DNA from: Eggerthella sp. YY7918
GTDB lineage: Bacteria; Actinomycetota; Coriobacteriia; Coriobacteriales; Eggerthellaceae
Direction: 5' to 3'
Assembly (NCBI RefSeq): GCF_000270285.1
Contig: NC_015738.1
Location: 2,356,001 to 2,420,000, forward strand
DNA: 64,000 bases
Shown here: piece by piece, positions 35,554 to 42,898 of the stretch
Layout of the letters: each line of letters begins with the position of its first letter
Position numbering within the stretch: position 1 is the stretch's first letter
Made by a program: the position numbers and the translations under genes
Notes under the pieces: generated by a model
The model's database searches: none
What the model was told of the DNA's origin: nothing
Seen by the model: the letters and a program-made list of their open reading frames with translations, nothing else

Positions 35554-36675
35554 CTATTCGACGCCGAACACCACGTCAAGGAACGGCGAATACCAGGTTT
35601 CGGGAGCCTTTACGCTGCCGGACACCACATTGGCGCGAAACGCAGGGTTGTCCCGCTCCGTTGCTTCAAGACCGACAACCTTCGCCGTTTGCTCGCCTTT
35701 TTTTACCCATCCCAGCTGATCACGAGCCTGGTTTTCTATGCCAGGAGCCGTTTGCAACGCGTTGACGTCTCCTTCGATGGCGCTGTTGCGCTCAACGAGG
35801 GCCGCATACTCCGCAGCCAGACGGTCGCGCTCCCTCAGCGCTTGATAATATTGCTGGGCGGTCGGATACAAAAACAAGCACGACAGCGCGAGACAGGCTG
35901 CCACGATACAGCTTGCAACCATCTTGGGACGCCTCGTGCGTGGCTCGGAAGAGGCGGCGCCAGTCGCTCGCTTGCTCTTGGTTTGCGAAGACGTTGTTTG
36001 CATGCGCGTCGCTTTGCGCTGTTTCGCTCCCATTTCGCCTTTGTAGACCGCAGCTCGCGGACCGGCCTGAGAGGGATCGGCGGACGGCTCGGTGCCGGCA
36101 AACTGTTTTTCAAACGCGCGCTCGGCCTTGCTCTTTGCGCGGGCACGCTTGGCCTGCTTCAACGCTTCAAAGCGCGAGGATCGCTTGGGGGCTTCTTCCC
36201 TCTGTTCGTCGAACTCGTCGAACTGCTCAGCATCCTCAAATGCAGCTGATGTGCGCGCAAAGGAATTCGAAATGGCCGCGCGCCGCGTTGAACCATATCG
36301 CCCAGTATTTGCGGAGGACGTACTCTGAACGACAGGACTTGCAACGTTGAGAGGCGTCACTCCGCGTCGCGGCGCTGCAAAGGCGCCGGACGTGTTGAGA
36401 CGGCTGGAACTGCGTGAAAACGCGTCGTCTAGCGCTGCCCCGCCGCGATACGGCGACGCATACCGGCGCGATGATGAGGACGGGCGCAGAGAGGCGTCGT
36501 TAGGTGCGGAAGCGAACGACGAATTCGTTGATGAACGACGCGAGAATTGAGAACTCCCGCCGCTTGGCCTTCCTGCCGCGTTTGCAGCAGATGGCCGACG
36601 TGCAGGCGCAGAAGAACGTGCGCGGTTACCGCGCTTTACCTCGTCGAACGAGAGAATATTCGCCTGCCTAGCCAA
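35554..36675 (-). CDS. FtsB/DivIC-like septum formation protein with long disordered N-terminus
   Basis: 373 residues. The first 245 are Ser/Arg/Ala-rich and probably disordered. A single membrane helix (about 250-272) is followed by a short coiled coil (ALRERDRLAAEYAALVERNSAIEGDVN) and a C-terminal tail. This is the DivIC/FtsB layout. The family is normally near 100 residues, so the N-terminal extension is striking; Coriobacteria and mycobacteria have similar extended forms. It helps recruit FtsL/FtsQ at the division site. Start ATG 36675. Confidence 0.85.
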   Translation of the reverse strand: MARQANILSFDEVKRGNRARSSAPARRPSAANAAGRPSGGSSQFSRRSSTNSSFASAPNDASLRPSSSSRRYASPYRGGAALDDAFSRSSSRLNTSGAFAAPRRGVTPLNVASPVVQSTSSANTGRYGSTRRAAISNSFARTSAAFEDAEQFDEFDEQREEAPKRSSRFEALKQAKRARAKSKAERAFEKQFAGTEPSADPSQAGPRAAVYKGEMGAKQRKATRMQTTSSQTKSKRATGAASSEPRTRRPKMVASCIVAACLALSCLFLYPTAQQYYQALRERDRLAAEYAALVERNSAIEGDVNALQTAPGIENQARDQLGWVKKGEQTAKVVGLEATERDNPAFRANVVSGSVKAPETWYSPFLDVVFGVE

Positions 36676-36901
36676 ACGGAAATGCGCTCCTCTTGCATCA
36701 TGGTTCGTTTAAATAGTGTGTTTCAATGCAGAAGCTGAGTGCAGCATACCACACTCTAAAGCTTTCTTCCACCTGCGCAAAACGCGTTCACGTTTTACAA
36801 AACCGCACGTGAAGGCCATAGAAATGCGGGAAAGCGAGCAATTACCTACAAAGGAAGGGATACAGAATTGTCAAAATTAACCGTCAAAGACAATGGCTCG
36901 A

Positions 36902-37282
36902 CTAGAGGTCGAGCTTCTTGATGTAGGTGCGCCATTTCGCGAACGAGTCGTCGCTGATGGCGTGCTCCATAAGGCACGCCTCATGTTCGGCCTGCTCTTC
37001 GGGGATGCCGACCGCCTTCGTGAGGAAGGTGAACAGGAGATGATGGCGATCCAGAACCGAGGTACCGTAAGCGTAACCATCGGAGGTAAGGGTAATATCA
37101 CCGTAGAAGGGCTGGTCAACTAAGCCTTTTTCCTTCAAAGCAGACACGGCCTTGTTCACCGAAGCTTTCGATACGCCCAGCTTGGTGGCAATATCAACCG
37201 AACGGACAGGCACGTCGGTTGTGCCGCCCAGCATTACGATGGCTTCAAGATAATCCTCATGCGACATGGACATCTTTTCCAC
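36902..37282 (-). CDS. DtxR/MntR-family metal-dependent regulator
   Basis: 126 residues from GTG 37282, behind GAGGAGG at 5 nt. An upstream start adds 12 codons without support. HTH MSHEDYLEAIVMLGG ... RSVDIATKLGVSKASVNKAVSALKEKGLV, then the metal-binding and dimerisation helices (HHLLFTFLTKAVGI, HEACLMEHAISDDS). There is no C-terminal SH3 domain, as in MntR. It lies at the downstream end of the feo region and may control it, but a terminator and its own promoter region separate them. Confidence 0.9.
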   Translation of the reverse strand: MEKMSMSHEDYLEAIVMLGGTTDVPVRSVDIATKLGVSKASVNKAVSALKEKGLVDQPFYGDITLTSDGYAYGTSVLDRHHLLFTFLTKAVGIPEEQAEHEACLMEHAISDDSFAKWRTYIKKLDL

Positions 37283-37339
37283 GGCTGCCTCCTCATGATC
37301 TTGCACACATAGTATCACAGGGTGCTAGAAAAAGAGAGA

Positions 37340-37374
37340 GCCAGCGAGGGGAAGGGGGGATGCCCCTCGCTGGC
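37340..37374 (-). terminator. Hairpin ending the feo transcript
   Basis: Perfect 12-bp GC-rich arms (GCCAGCGAGGGG and its complement) around an 11-nt loop, followed on the minus strand by CTCTCTTTTTCT. It probably separates the feo transcript from the regulator gene. Confidence 0.75.
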
Positions 37375-37477
37375 ATACAATGTGATGGATGACCAGACGA
37401 GAGGAGTCTCCACCACCGGGTAAGTGAGCATCAGCTAGGAGGATGAGGTGTGCCTCGTGCTGCTGATATTGTTAGTA

Positions 37478-37489
37478 TAGGTTAACTTA
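37478..37489. promoter_or_regulatory. Candidate metal-regulator operator A
   Basis: TAGGTTAACTTA, a near-palindrome centred on GTTAAC, resembling half-site pairs of DtxR/IdeR operators (TTAGGTTAGSCTAACCTAA). Confidence 0.35.
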
Positions 37490-37641
37490 CGCATGTCGTC
37501 AATCGAAGTTTACCTTGGTTTACAATTCCTTCATATCTCTGGCTGCTTGTGTCGATTTTACGTGCGCGGGGCGTGACGCGCAGCGAGATGGCGGCTCGTT
37601 GAGCCCGAGCATTTCATGCGTCGATCCTGTGGGTGGTGCGC

Positions 37642-37780
37642 GATGCGTGGTGCGTGGCGCACGCCCCGCAGGTGCAACACCTTCTACCAGCAGTATTGGT
37701 CATCTTATGGCACGTGATGCGTGGTGCGTGGTGCACGCAACACAGGTGCACCTACTCTACCAGCAGCGTTAGTCAGCTTA
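37642..37780. repeat. Imperfect 74-nt-period direct duplication
   Basis: GATGCGTGGTGCGTGG starts at 37642 and again at 37716. The following 50 nt (CAGGTGCA..., CTACCAGCAG...) align with about 80 percent identity over both copies. Nothing codes here except the C-terminal tail of the Cys-rich protein at the far end. Confidence 0.65.
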
Positions 37781-38039
37781 GCGGGCGGCCATCGTCCGTC
37801 TGAGTATCGTTTGGCTGATCGAAGCTGGTCAAAGGGATAGCGCAACTCGCGCAAGCCGCGCAACTGCTGCAACCGCTGCAACCGGCGCTCTCTTGCGCAT
37901 GCGCGCCCTTGCCGCGCGGCGAACCTTTATGGCAGTCGCACGTGCCATTACGATGCAGACGACGCGCGGCAAGAAACACGAGTACGACGAGCGCAAGGGC
38001 AACGATGATCGTTGCCGGCGAGAATTCCATAGACAACAT
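37773..38039 (-). CDS. FeoB-associated Cys-rich membrane protein
   Basis: 88 residues. One membrane helix (about 9-25), then CDCHKG and a Cys-rich motif CSGCSSCAACASC. This is the small FeoB-associated Cys-rich family (PF12669) often encoded after feoB. The cysteines could bind iron or form a redox switch. Start ATG 38039 behind AGAAGGCGG. It is separated from feoB by 332 nt that hold repeats and a parS site. Confidence 0.85.
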   Translation of the reverse strand: MLSMEFSPATIIVALALVVLVFLAARRLHRNGTCDCHKGSPRGKGAHAQESAGCSGCSSCAACASCAIPLTSFDQPNDTQTDDGRPLS

Positions 38040-38119
38040 GAGCCGCCTTCTTTCTATATCTTTCGCGAAAACCGGTCGCCCTGTTCAACGATCTCGCAAA
38101 ACCAGGCGCTCGGCAAGCT

Positions 38120-38249
38120 GGGTTTTGCCGCACTTACAACGTACGCTGTCACTCGGCACGTTGGGGTTTACCGCACTTGCAACGTTCACTGTCACTCGGC
38201 ACGTTGGGGTTTACCGCACTTGCAACGTACGCTGTCGCTCGGCACATTG
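38120..38249. repeat. Three 43-44-bp tandem repeats next to parS site 4
   Basis: Units at 38120-38163, 38164-38206 and 38207-38249 begin GGGTTT(T/A)CCGCACTT and end TCGGCAC(G/A)TTG, with only a few differences. They lie between feoB and the Cys-rich gene and stop 26 nt before a parS palindrome. No ORF. Confidence 0.85.
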
Positions 38250-38275
38250 CGCTGCACACGCAGATATCGTACGAA

Positions 38276-38291
38276 TGTTTCACGTGAAACA
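38276..38291. promoter_or_regulatory. parS: parS site 4 (ParB binding)
   Basis: Exact TGTTTCACGTGAAACA, downstream of feoB and next to the tandem repeats. Confidence 0.9.
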
Positions 38292-38371
38292 TTCGTTTCG
38301 GAAAGCGCCGAGCAAACCGCACGAAGCATTCGCTTCAAAAACACTTAGCCGAGCGACTGGCCGAACAAACC

Positions 38372-40732
38372 TTACGCCGCCGAAGACTCGAGGATCTTTC
38401 GTTTCCCTCCGCCTTCGCCCACACGTGTATCGTACTTGGGCATGGGACGGAACAGCTGAAACAGCATGCCCGCCAACACCACAACAGCCACACCGCTCCA
38501 CAGCGTGAAGGGGCCGCCCGCAAGCAGCAAGCCGAACTGGTAGATCATAAGCGCCACAGCCCAAGCGAACACGGTCATGTAGCCGATGGCGAACCAGGTC
38601 CACTTCGCCGACGCCATCTGGCGACGAATGGTGCCGATAGCGGCAAAGCACGGCGCACACAGCAGGTTAAAGGCGCAAAACGCGGCGATGGCCGGAACAG
38701 AGCCGCCCAGCATTGCAGCGAACGCAGTCCACATGGTCGGATCGGTCTCCCCCACATCTCCTGCCGCCGTCAGTACACCGACAGTTGCCACCACGTTCTC
38801 TTTTGCTACGAGTCCCGTGATAGACGTGACCGCGCTTTCCCAATTGCCGAAACCCAGCGGTGCGAATATCCAAGCGATAGCGCTCCCCAGTCCCGCCATC
38901 AGACTGTAGTCCATGTAACCTTCCATTTCGGTATCAAGCAGGCCGAACTGCCCCTCATAGAAACCGAACCCTTGCAAGAACCAGATGACGATGGCGCTCA
39001 GGAAGATAATGGTACCGGCCTTCACGATGAAGCTGCGAACGCGTTCCCACGTAGCCATGAGAACGTTTTTGACCGCGGGCACATGGTAGGCTGGCAGCTC
39101 CATGATGAAGGGCGTGGCCTCGCCGGCGAACATCTTCGTCTTGCGCAGCATAATGCCCGAGATAATGATGGCCGCCACGCCCAGGAAATAGAACATCGGA
39201 GCAATCCACCAGGTGGTGTCCGCATTGCCGCCAGCGATAGCGCCGAACACGAGCGCGATGATGGGCAGCTTTGCGCCGCAGGGAATCATCGTTGTGGTGA
39301 TGATGGTCATGCGGCGGTCTTTCTCGTTCTCGATGGTTTTCGTGGCCATGACGGCGGGCACGCCGCAGCCGGATGCAATAAGCATGGGAATAAAGCTTTT
39401 ACCCGATAGGCCGAATTTGCGGAAGATGCGGTCCATGATGAAGGCCACACGCGCCATGTAGCCGCACGCCTCGAGGATGGACAGCAGTAAGAAAAGCACG
39501 ATCATTTGCGGGACAAACCCAAGAACGGCGCCCACACCTGCGATAATGCCGTCAACCACCAGGCTTACAAGCCAGGGGGCCGTGCCTGCGGACTCAAGCG
39601 CGTCGGTGACAACCGGAGTAAGGCCAGGTACCCACACACCAAATGCAGCCGGGTCGGGTTCTTCTTCGGCGAGGGTCGCCAGTTCGGCTTCGGTGGCACC
39701 CGCTTCCTCGGCAGCAGCCACGGTTTCTTCCCATGCGCCGACCGCTTCGTCGTATTGTTCGGTGCCGGTATATAGCCAGCCGTCGCCGAACACGCCGTCG
39801 TTGGCCCAGTCGGTGAACAGCGTGCCTATTGTCGACACCGAAAGGTAATACACCAGCGTCATAACCACAATGAAGATGGGAATACCGAGCCAACGGTTCG
39901 TAACCACGCGGTCGATCTTTTGCGTGGCGGTGGTGCCGCGCATCGAACGCTTCACGCAAGCGTCCACCACATGCGCAAGAGCATTGTAGCGCTCGCCCGT
40001 GACGATGCTTTCCGCGTCGTCGTCCAGACGCTCTTCCAACCCTTCGCGCACCTTAGCAATGGCCTTGAGGTCGGAAGTCGGCAGGCTAAGCGCGTCGATG
40101 GTCTTTTGCTCGCCTTCGAGCAGCTTTGTGGCATACCAACGCACAACGTGCGGCTTCACGCGTGTGCCCAAAATGTCCGCGATGGCGGCAAGCGCCTCCT
40201 CCACCACAGCGTCGAAGCGCAAATCGGGCGCAGCAGGTGTGCGCATTTGCGCTGCCTCGACGGCAGTTTGCAGCAGCTCGTCCATGCCGCGTCCTTTGAG
40301 CGCCGAAACCTCTACCACCGGACAACCCAGGTGCTGTGAGAGCTTCCTCGCGTCGATACGATCGCCGTTTTTCTGAACGAGATCCATCATGTTGAGCGCC
40401 ACCACTACCGGAAGTCCCAGGTCAAGAATTTGGGTCGTCAGGTAGAGGTTGCGCTCAAGATTCGTGGCATCCACGAGGTTGATGACCGCGTCGGGACGCT
40501 CGTTCAGCAAATAGTCGCGCGTGACCATTTCTTCGGGCGAATACGGAGAAAGCGAGTACACGCCCGGCAGATCGGTGATGGTCACATCCTTGTTGCGCGT
40601 GCAGGTGCCCTCTTTCTTTTCGACCGTCACCCCGGGCCAGTTTCCTACGTACTGGTTTGCTCCGGTCCAGTCGTTGAACAGTGTTGTCTTGCCGCAGTTC
40701 GGGTTGCCGGCAAGCGCTATGCGAAATCCCAT
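38372..40732 (-). CDS. feoB: Ferrous iron transport GTPase/permease FeoB
   Basis: 786 residues. N-terminal G domain: P-loop GNPNCGKT (9-16), G2 TVEKKEG, G3 DLPGVYSL and G4 NMMD. A GDI-like helical domain follows, then the membrane core with Gate motifs (about residues 280-750), including FIPMLIASGCGVPAVMATKT. Imports Fe(II). The first gene of its transcript here; the two feoA genes lie about 0.9 kb upstream on the same strand. Start ATG 40732 with AAGAAAGGGAC before it. Confidence 0.97.
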   Translation of the reverse strand: MGFRIALAGNPNCGKTTLFNDWTGANQYVGNWPGVTVEKKEGTCTRNKDVTITDLPGVYSLSPYSPEEMVTRDYLLNERPDAVINLVDATNLERNLYLTTQILDLGLPVVVALNMMDLVQKNGDRIDARKLSQHLGCPVVEVSALKGRGMDELLQTAVEAAQMRTPAAPDLRFDAVVEEALAAIADILGTRVKPHVVRWYATKLLEGEQKTIDALSLPTSDLKAIAKVREGLEERLDDDAESIVTGERYNALAHVVDACVKRSMRGTTATQKIDRVVTNRWLGIPIFIVVMTLVYYLSVSTIGTLFTDWANDGVFGDGWLYTGTEQYDEAVGAWEETVAAAEEAGATEAELATLAEEEPDPAAFGVWVPGLTPVVTDALESAGTAPWLVSLVVDGIIAGVGAVLGFVPQMIVLFLLLSILEACGYMARVAFIMDRIFRKFGLSGKSFIPMLIASGCGVPAVMATKTIENEKDRRMTIITTTMIPCGAKLPIIALVFGAIAGGNADTTWWIAPMFYFLGVAAIIISGIMLRKTKMFAGEATPFIMELPAYHVPAVKNVLMATWERVRSFIVKAGTIIFLSAIVIWFLQGFGFYEGQFGLLDTEMEGYMDYSLMAGLGSAIAWIFAPLGFGNWESAVTSITGLVAKENVVATVGVLTAAGDVGETDPTMWTAFAAMLGGSVPAIAAFCAFNLLCAPCFAAIGTIRRQMASAKWTWFAIGYMTVFAWAVALMIYQFGLLLAGGPFTLWSGVAVVVLAGMLFQLFRPMPKYDTRVGEGGGKRKILESSAA

Positions 40733-40811
40733 AGTGTCCCTTTCTTCTTCATCGTATCCATGTCGTCGTATCCGTGCGTTTGTGTGCGTCAGTAGAATCG
40801 TACGTTTCCAA

Positions 40812-40832
40812 AAGTTAACTGTGACTAACTAT
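40812..40832. promoter_or_regulatory. Candidate metal-regulator operator B, upstream of feoB
   Basis: AAGTTAACTGTGACTAACTAT holds AGTTA and TAACT arms, 80 nt upstream of feoB. It shares GTTAAC with the sites at 37,478 and 42,563. A DtxR/MntR-like protein could bind it. Confidence 0.35.
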
Positions 40833-41173
40833 GTGCCATTAAAAATGCCCATTTAGGGCAACGCATGCGAAACCTCACAGTCGAGATCAGCGCTTTTCGC
40901 TCTCGCTTCGCAGCTTAGTCCAGTTGCAGACGGCAGAGGCGTGCGGCCTGGAGTTCGTTCGATCAGCGCTGAATGGTGCCTTTGCGATGAACCGCACCGA
41001 AGTTAGCATTTGCAGTCTCGCCTCGCAGCTCGTGGCTCGGAGTTCGTTCGGGTCATCACTGACGTTTCGGGCGTACATACGAAAACTGCCGCCTCGTGTT
41101 GTCAATCGTCGCCAGCGTCATCCGTCACCACCAAGCATCACAAACCAACATTAATTGCCGCCATTGCGCAAAA

Positions 41174-41189
41174 TGTTTCACGTGAAACA
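41174..41189. promoter_or_regulatory. parS: parS site 5 (ParB binding)
   Basis: Exact TGTTTCACGTGAAACA, in the long gap between feoA and feoB. Confidence 0.9.
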
Positions 41190-41361
41190 TTCGTTCGTAA
41201 ACTGTTCGCGAATCTGCCTCATTCAACAACTCATTTCACCATCCCAGTTCCAATGCAGCCAACTTAATTCATCCTCCCAGCACTCGCACAACCGCTCCCT
41301 TCACCTCAATTCCTTCATGGCCAACATAGCCAAGAATTTGAGAAACCGATGCTTTGCGTGA

Positions 41362-41377
41362 TGTTTCACGTGAAACA
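41362..41377. promoter_or_regulatory. parS: parS site 6 (ParB binding)
   Basis: Exact TGTTTCACGTGAAACA, 188 bp from site 5; both are followed by TTCGTTCG. Confidence 0.9.
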
Positions 41378-41514
41378 TTCGTTCGTGTAGCTTCTTTCAT
41401 GCGTCGACTAGTTTCGCCGGTCGTCGGGCTGGCAAACAAGAACCGCATAGCGTCAGCCGCCGGTCATCTGCGATCGAGAAGCTAGCGGGAGGCTAGCGGG
41501 AGGCCCGCAGAAAA

Positions 41515-41605
41515 GCCGAGCTGGAAGCCTATTAAGAAGTCGAGTTGCAGGCCTGCCGAGAAGCGAGTTGGAGCCTACTGGCAAGCCGAGTTGCGGGTTT
41601 ACGAA
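41515..41605. repeat. Degenerate 21-24-nt tandem repeat at the 3' end of feoA
   Basis: Units starting at 41515, 41539, 41563 and 41585 share G(C/T)CGAG(C/T)TG(G/C)A(A/G)GCCT with spacing 24, 24 and 22. A GCTAGCGGGAG pair lies just before. The last unit runs over the feoA stop codon. Confidence 0.6.
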
Positions 41606-41835
41606 ACAAGGATGTTTTCGGCTTCGTTTTTGCGAAGTGAGAGTTCATAGCCACGAACGGTTACCTCAAGGGGGTCGCCGAGCGGGGCAACCTTGCGAAC
41701 AAAAATGTCGGTCCCTTTCGTGATGCCCATATCCATGATGTGACGCTTGAGCGCGCCTTCGCCCGTTAAACGACGCACTTTCGCCGTGTCGCCGATGCGT
41801 ACATCGCGCAGTGTTCGGTTCTGATCTTCTGCCAT
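41599..41835 (-). CDS. feoA: FeoA-domain protein
   Basis: 78 residues from ATG 41835 (MAEDQNRTLRDVRIG); a longer frame adds 36 residues through a parS site and is not real. SH3-like FeoA fold: RDVRIGDTAKVRRLTGEGALKRHIMDMGITKGTDIFV, then VTVRGYELSLRKNEAENILV. It interacts with or modulates FeoB. It lies between the second FeoA gene and the long parS-bearing gap. Confidence 0.92.
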   Translation of the reverse strand: MAEDQNRTLRDVRIGDTAKVRRLTGEGALKRHIMDMGITKGTDIFVRKVAPLGDPLEVTVRGYELSLRKNEAENILVS

Positions 41836-41926
41836 ACCCTGTTTCCTTTCCCTATTCATGCAGTTCATTCGCTTACTTGATGGTGAGCACACACAAACCC
41901 GCATAATGTCCAAAAGACTGGTTAAA

Positions 41927-41942
41927 TGTTTCATGTGAAACA
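41927..41942. promoter_or_regulatory. parS: parS site 7, one mismatch
   Basis: TGTTTCATGTGAAACA differs from the consensus only at position 8 (C to T). It lies in the gap between the two feoA genes. Confidence 0.7.
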
Positions 41943-42105
41943 TTTGTTCGCGAATTCGGAAGGCCTCGCAACTCCCAACTCAGCGCCGAAAAGATTCAGA
42001 AGGTTGCAGGTGCCAGACGCGTGCAGCTTAGAATCCGCTCGGTTCAACGTTCAAAGATGCAGAAGGCTGCAAGCCGAACGGACTCAGCGGGTCGAACCGT
42101 CGAAA

Positions 42106-42504
42106 CTAGGCCGATAGGTTCGCCATAATGCGAGCGGCTACCTGACGATCGAGCGCGACCTGCGTACCCTTCACTTCCACGATCAAATCGCCCGCAGCCT
42201 CGGAGAGCACTGCAACCTGCACACCCTCGACAAAACCGAGCGTCTCCAGATGATGATGCACGTCTCCGCGTCCGTGTACCTTCACAATTGTGGCCACCTC
42301 TCCGCTTTTTAGAAACGAAAGCGGTATTTCGCCGCGGGATCCTTCGGAAGCCGTAGACGATGCTGCCGCTTCCACCGACAGACGTGCCGATGCGAGCGGC
42401 ACACCCATTGGATTTACGGGTCCGGACGAAGAGGCCGTTGTTTTTGCCCGTCGCATCATGCTATGCCTGCCTGCAACTGCCACGTTATCCATTGCTGCTC
42501 CCAT
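42106..42504 (-). CDS. FeoA-domain protein with N-terminal extension
   Basis: 132 residues from ATG 42504, behind GAGG; an ATG 12 nt on is an alternative. About 55 residues of Ser/Ala-rich sequence precede the FeoA fold (SGEVATIVKVHGRGDVHHHLETLGFVEGVQVAVLSEAAGDLIVEVKGTQVALDRQVAARI). A single FeoA domain is usually about 75 residues. First gene of the feo transcript. The HHH in the domain could bind metal. Confidence 0.85.
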   Translation of the reverse strand: MGAAMDNVAVAGRHSMMRRAKTTASSSGPVNPMGVPLASARLSVEAAASSTASEGSRGEIPLSFLKSGEVATIVKVHGRGDVHHHLETLGFVEGVQVAVLSEAAGDLIVEVKGTQVALDRQVAARIMANLSA

Positions 42505-42562
42505 CAAGTTAGCCTCGTATAACAAAAAGTATCATACGGTAAACTTTTCCAAAATGGAAGCC

Positions 42563-42574
42563 TTGGTTAACAAT
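42563..42574. promoter_or_regulatory. Candidate metal-regulator operator C, upstream of feoA
   Basis: TTGGTTAACAAT, almost a perfect palindrome on GTTAAC, 60 nt upstream of the first feoA start. Confidence 0.4.
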
Positions 42575-42692
42575 TTTTTACACAAGCGCAGCTCAGACGA
42601 TACTTGAGCCCACGCTAACAAGTAGTCGGGATAGCAGAATGGTTTGGATACGGCATGATGGCCAAGATATGGCAGATAGCTGGGATGTTGAG

Positions 42693-42708
42693 TGTTTCAC
42701 GTGAAACA
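42693..42708. promoter_or_regulatory. parS: parS site 8 (ParB binding)
   Basis: Exact TGTTTCACGTGAAACA in the divergent gap between feoA and thrC. Confidence 0.9.
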
Positions 42709-42847
42709 CTGCACGATTTCTTGGATACGTGGACGGCTATTCGTCCGCGCTCCTGTTGCGTTTGGTCTTGCAGGCAAAGTCTGTAGCAAGTCCTCGTGCA
42801 CAGGAAATGTCGGCCGATTTCTCCGATGTGGTGTTTGGACGGCATAG

Positions 42848-42853
42848 TATACT
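42848..42853 (+). promoter_or_regulatory. Candidate -10 box for thrC
   Basis: TATACT, 45 nt before the thrC ATG. No good -35 is visible. Confidence 0.4.
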
Positions 42854-42898
42854 GAGATCGGATAATCTCGTTAGGAAATCGAACAGAAAGCGCAGGAC

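Larger units (their letters stand above)
37283..37772. other. Gene-free stretch between the MntR-like gene and the Cys-rich gene
   Basis: About 490 nt. It holds a strong hairpin (37340-37374), a GTTAAC palindrome (37478-37489) and a 74-nt-spaced imperfect duplication (37642-37780). No ORF with coding character. The duplication runs slightly into the 3' end of the Cys-rich gene. Confidence 0.6.
40833..41598. other. Gene-free stretch upstream of feoB
   Basis: About 770 nt with no credible ORF. It holds parS sites 5 and 6, repeated GAGTTCGTTCG (near 40950 and 41040) and a degenerate 24-nt tandem repeat just before the feoA stop. It also contains the upstream region of feoB. I see no RNA gene. 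Confidence 0.55.

Noticed and set aside
38120-38249. CRISPR array
   Set aside because: Three 43-bp units adjoin each other without unique spacers, so they are plain tandem repeats; no cas genes are near.
25263-42708. The repeated palindrome as a LuxR, LexA or E-box type operator
   Set aside because: All 16 positions match the parS consensus at seven sites, which is far more specific than an operator; CACGTG alone is only its core.
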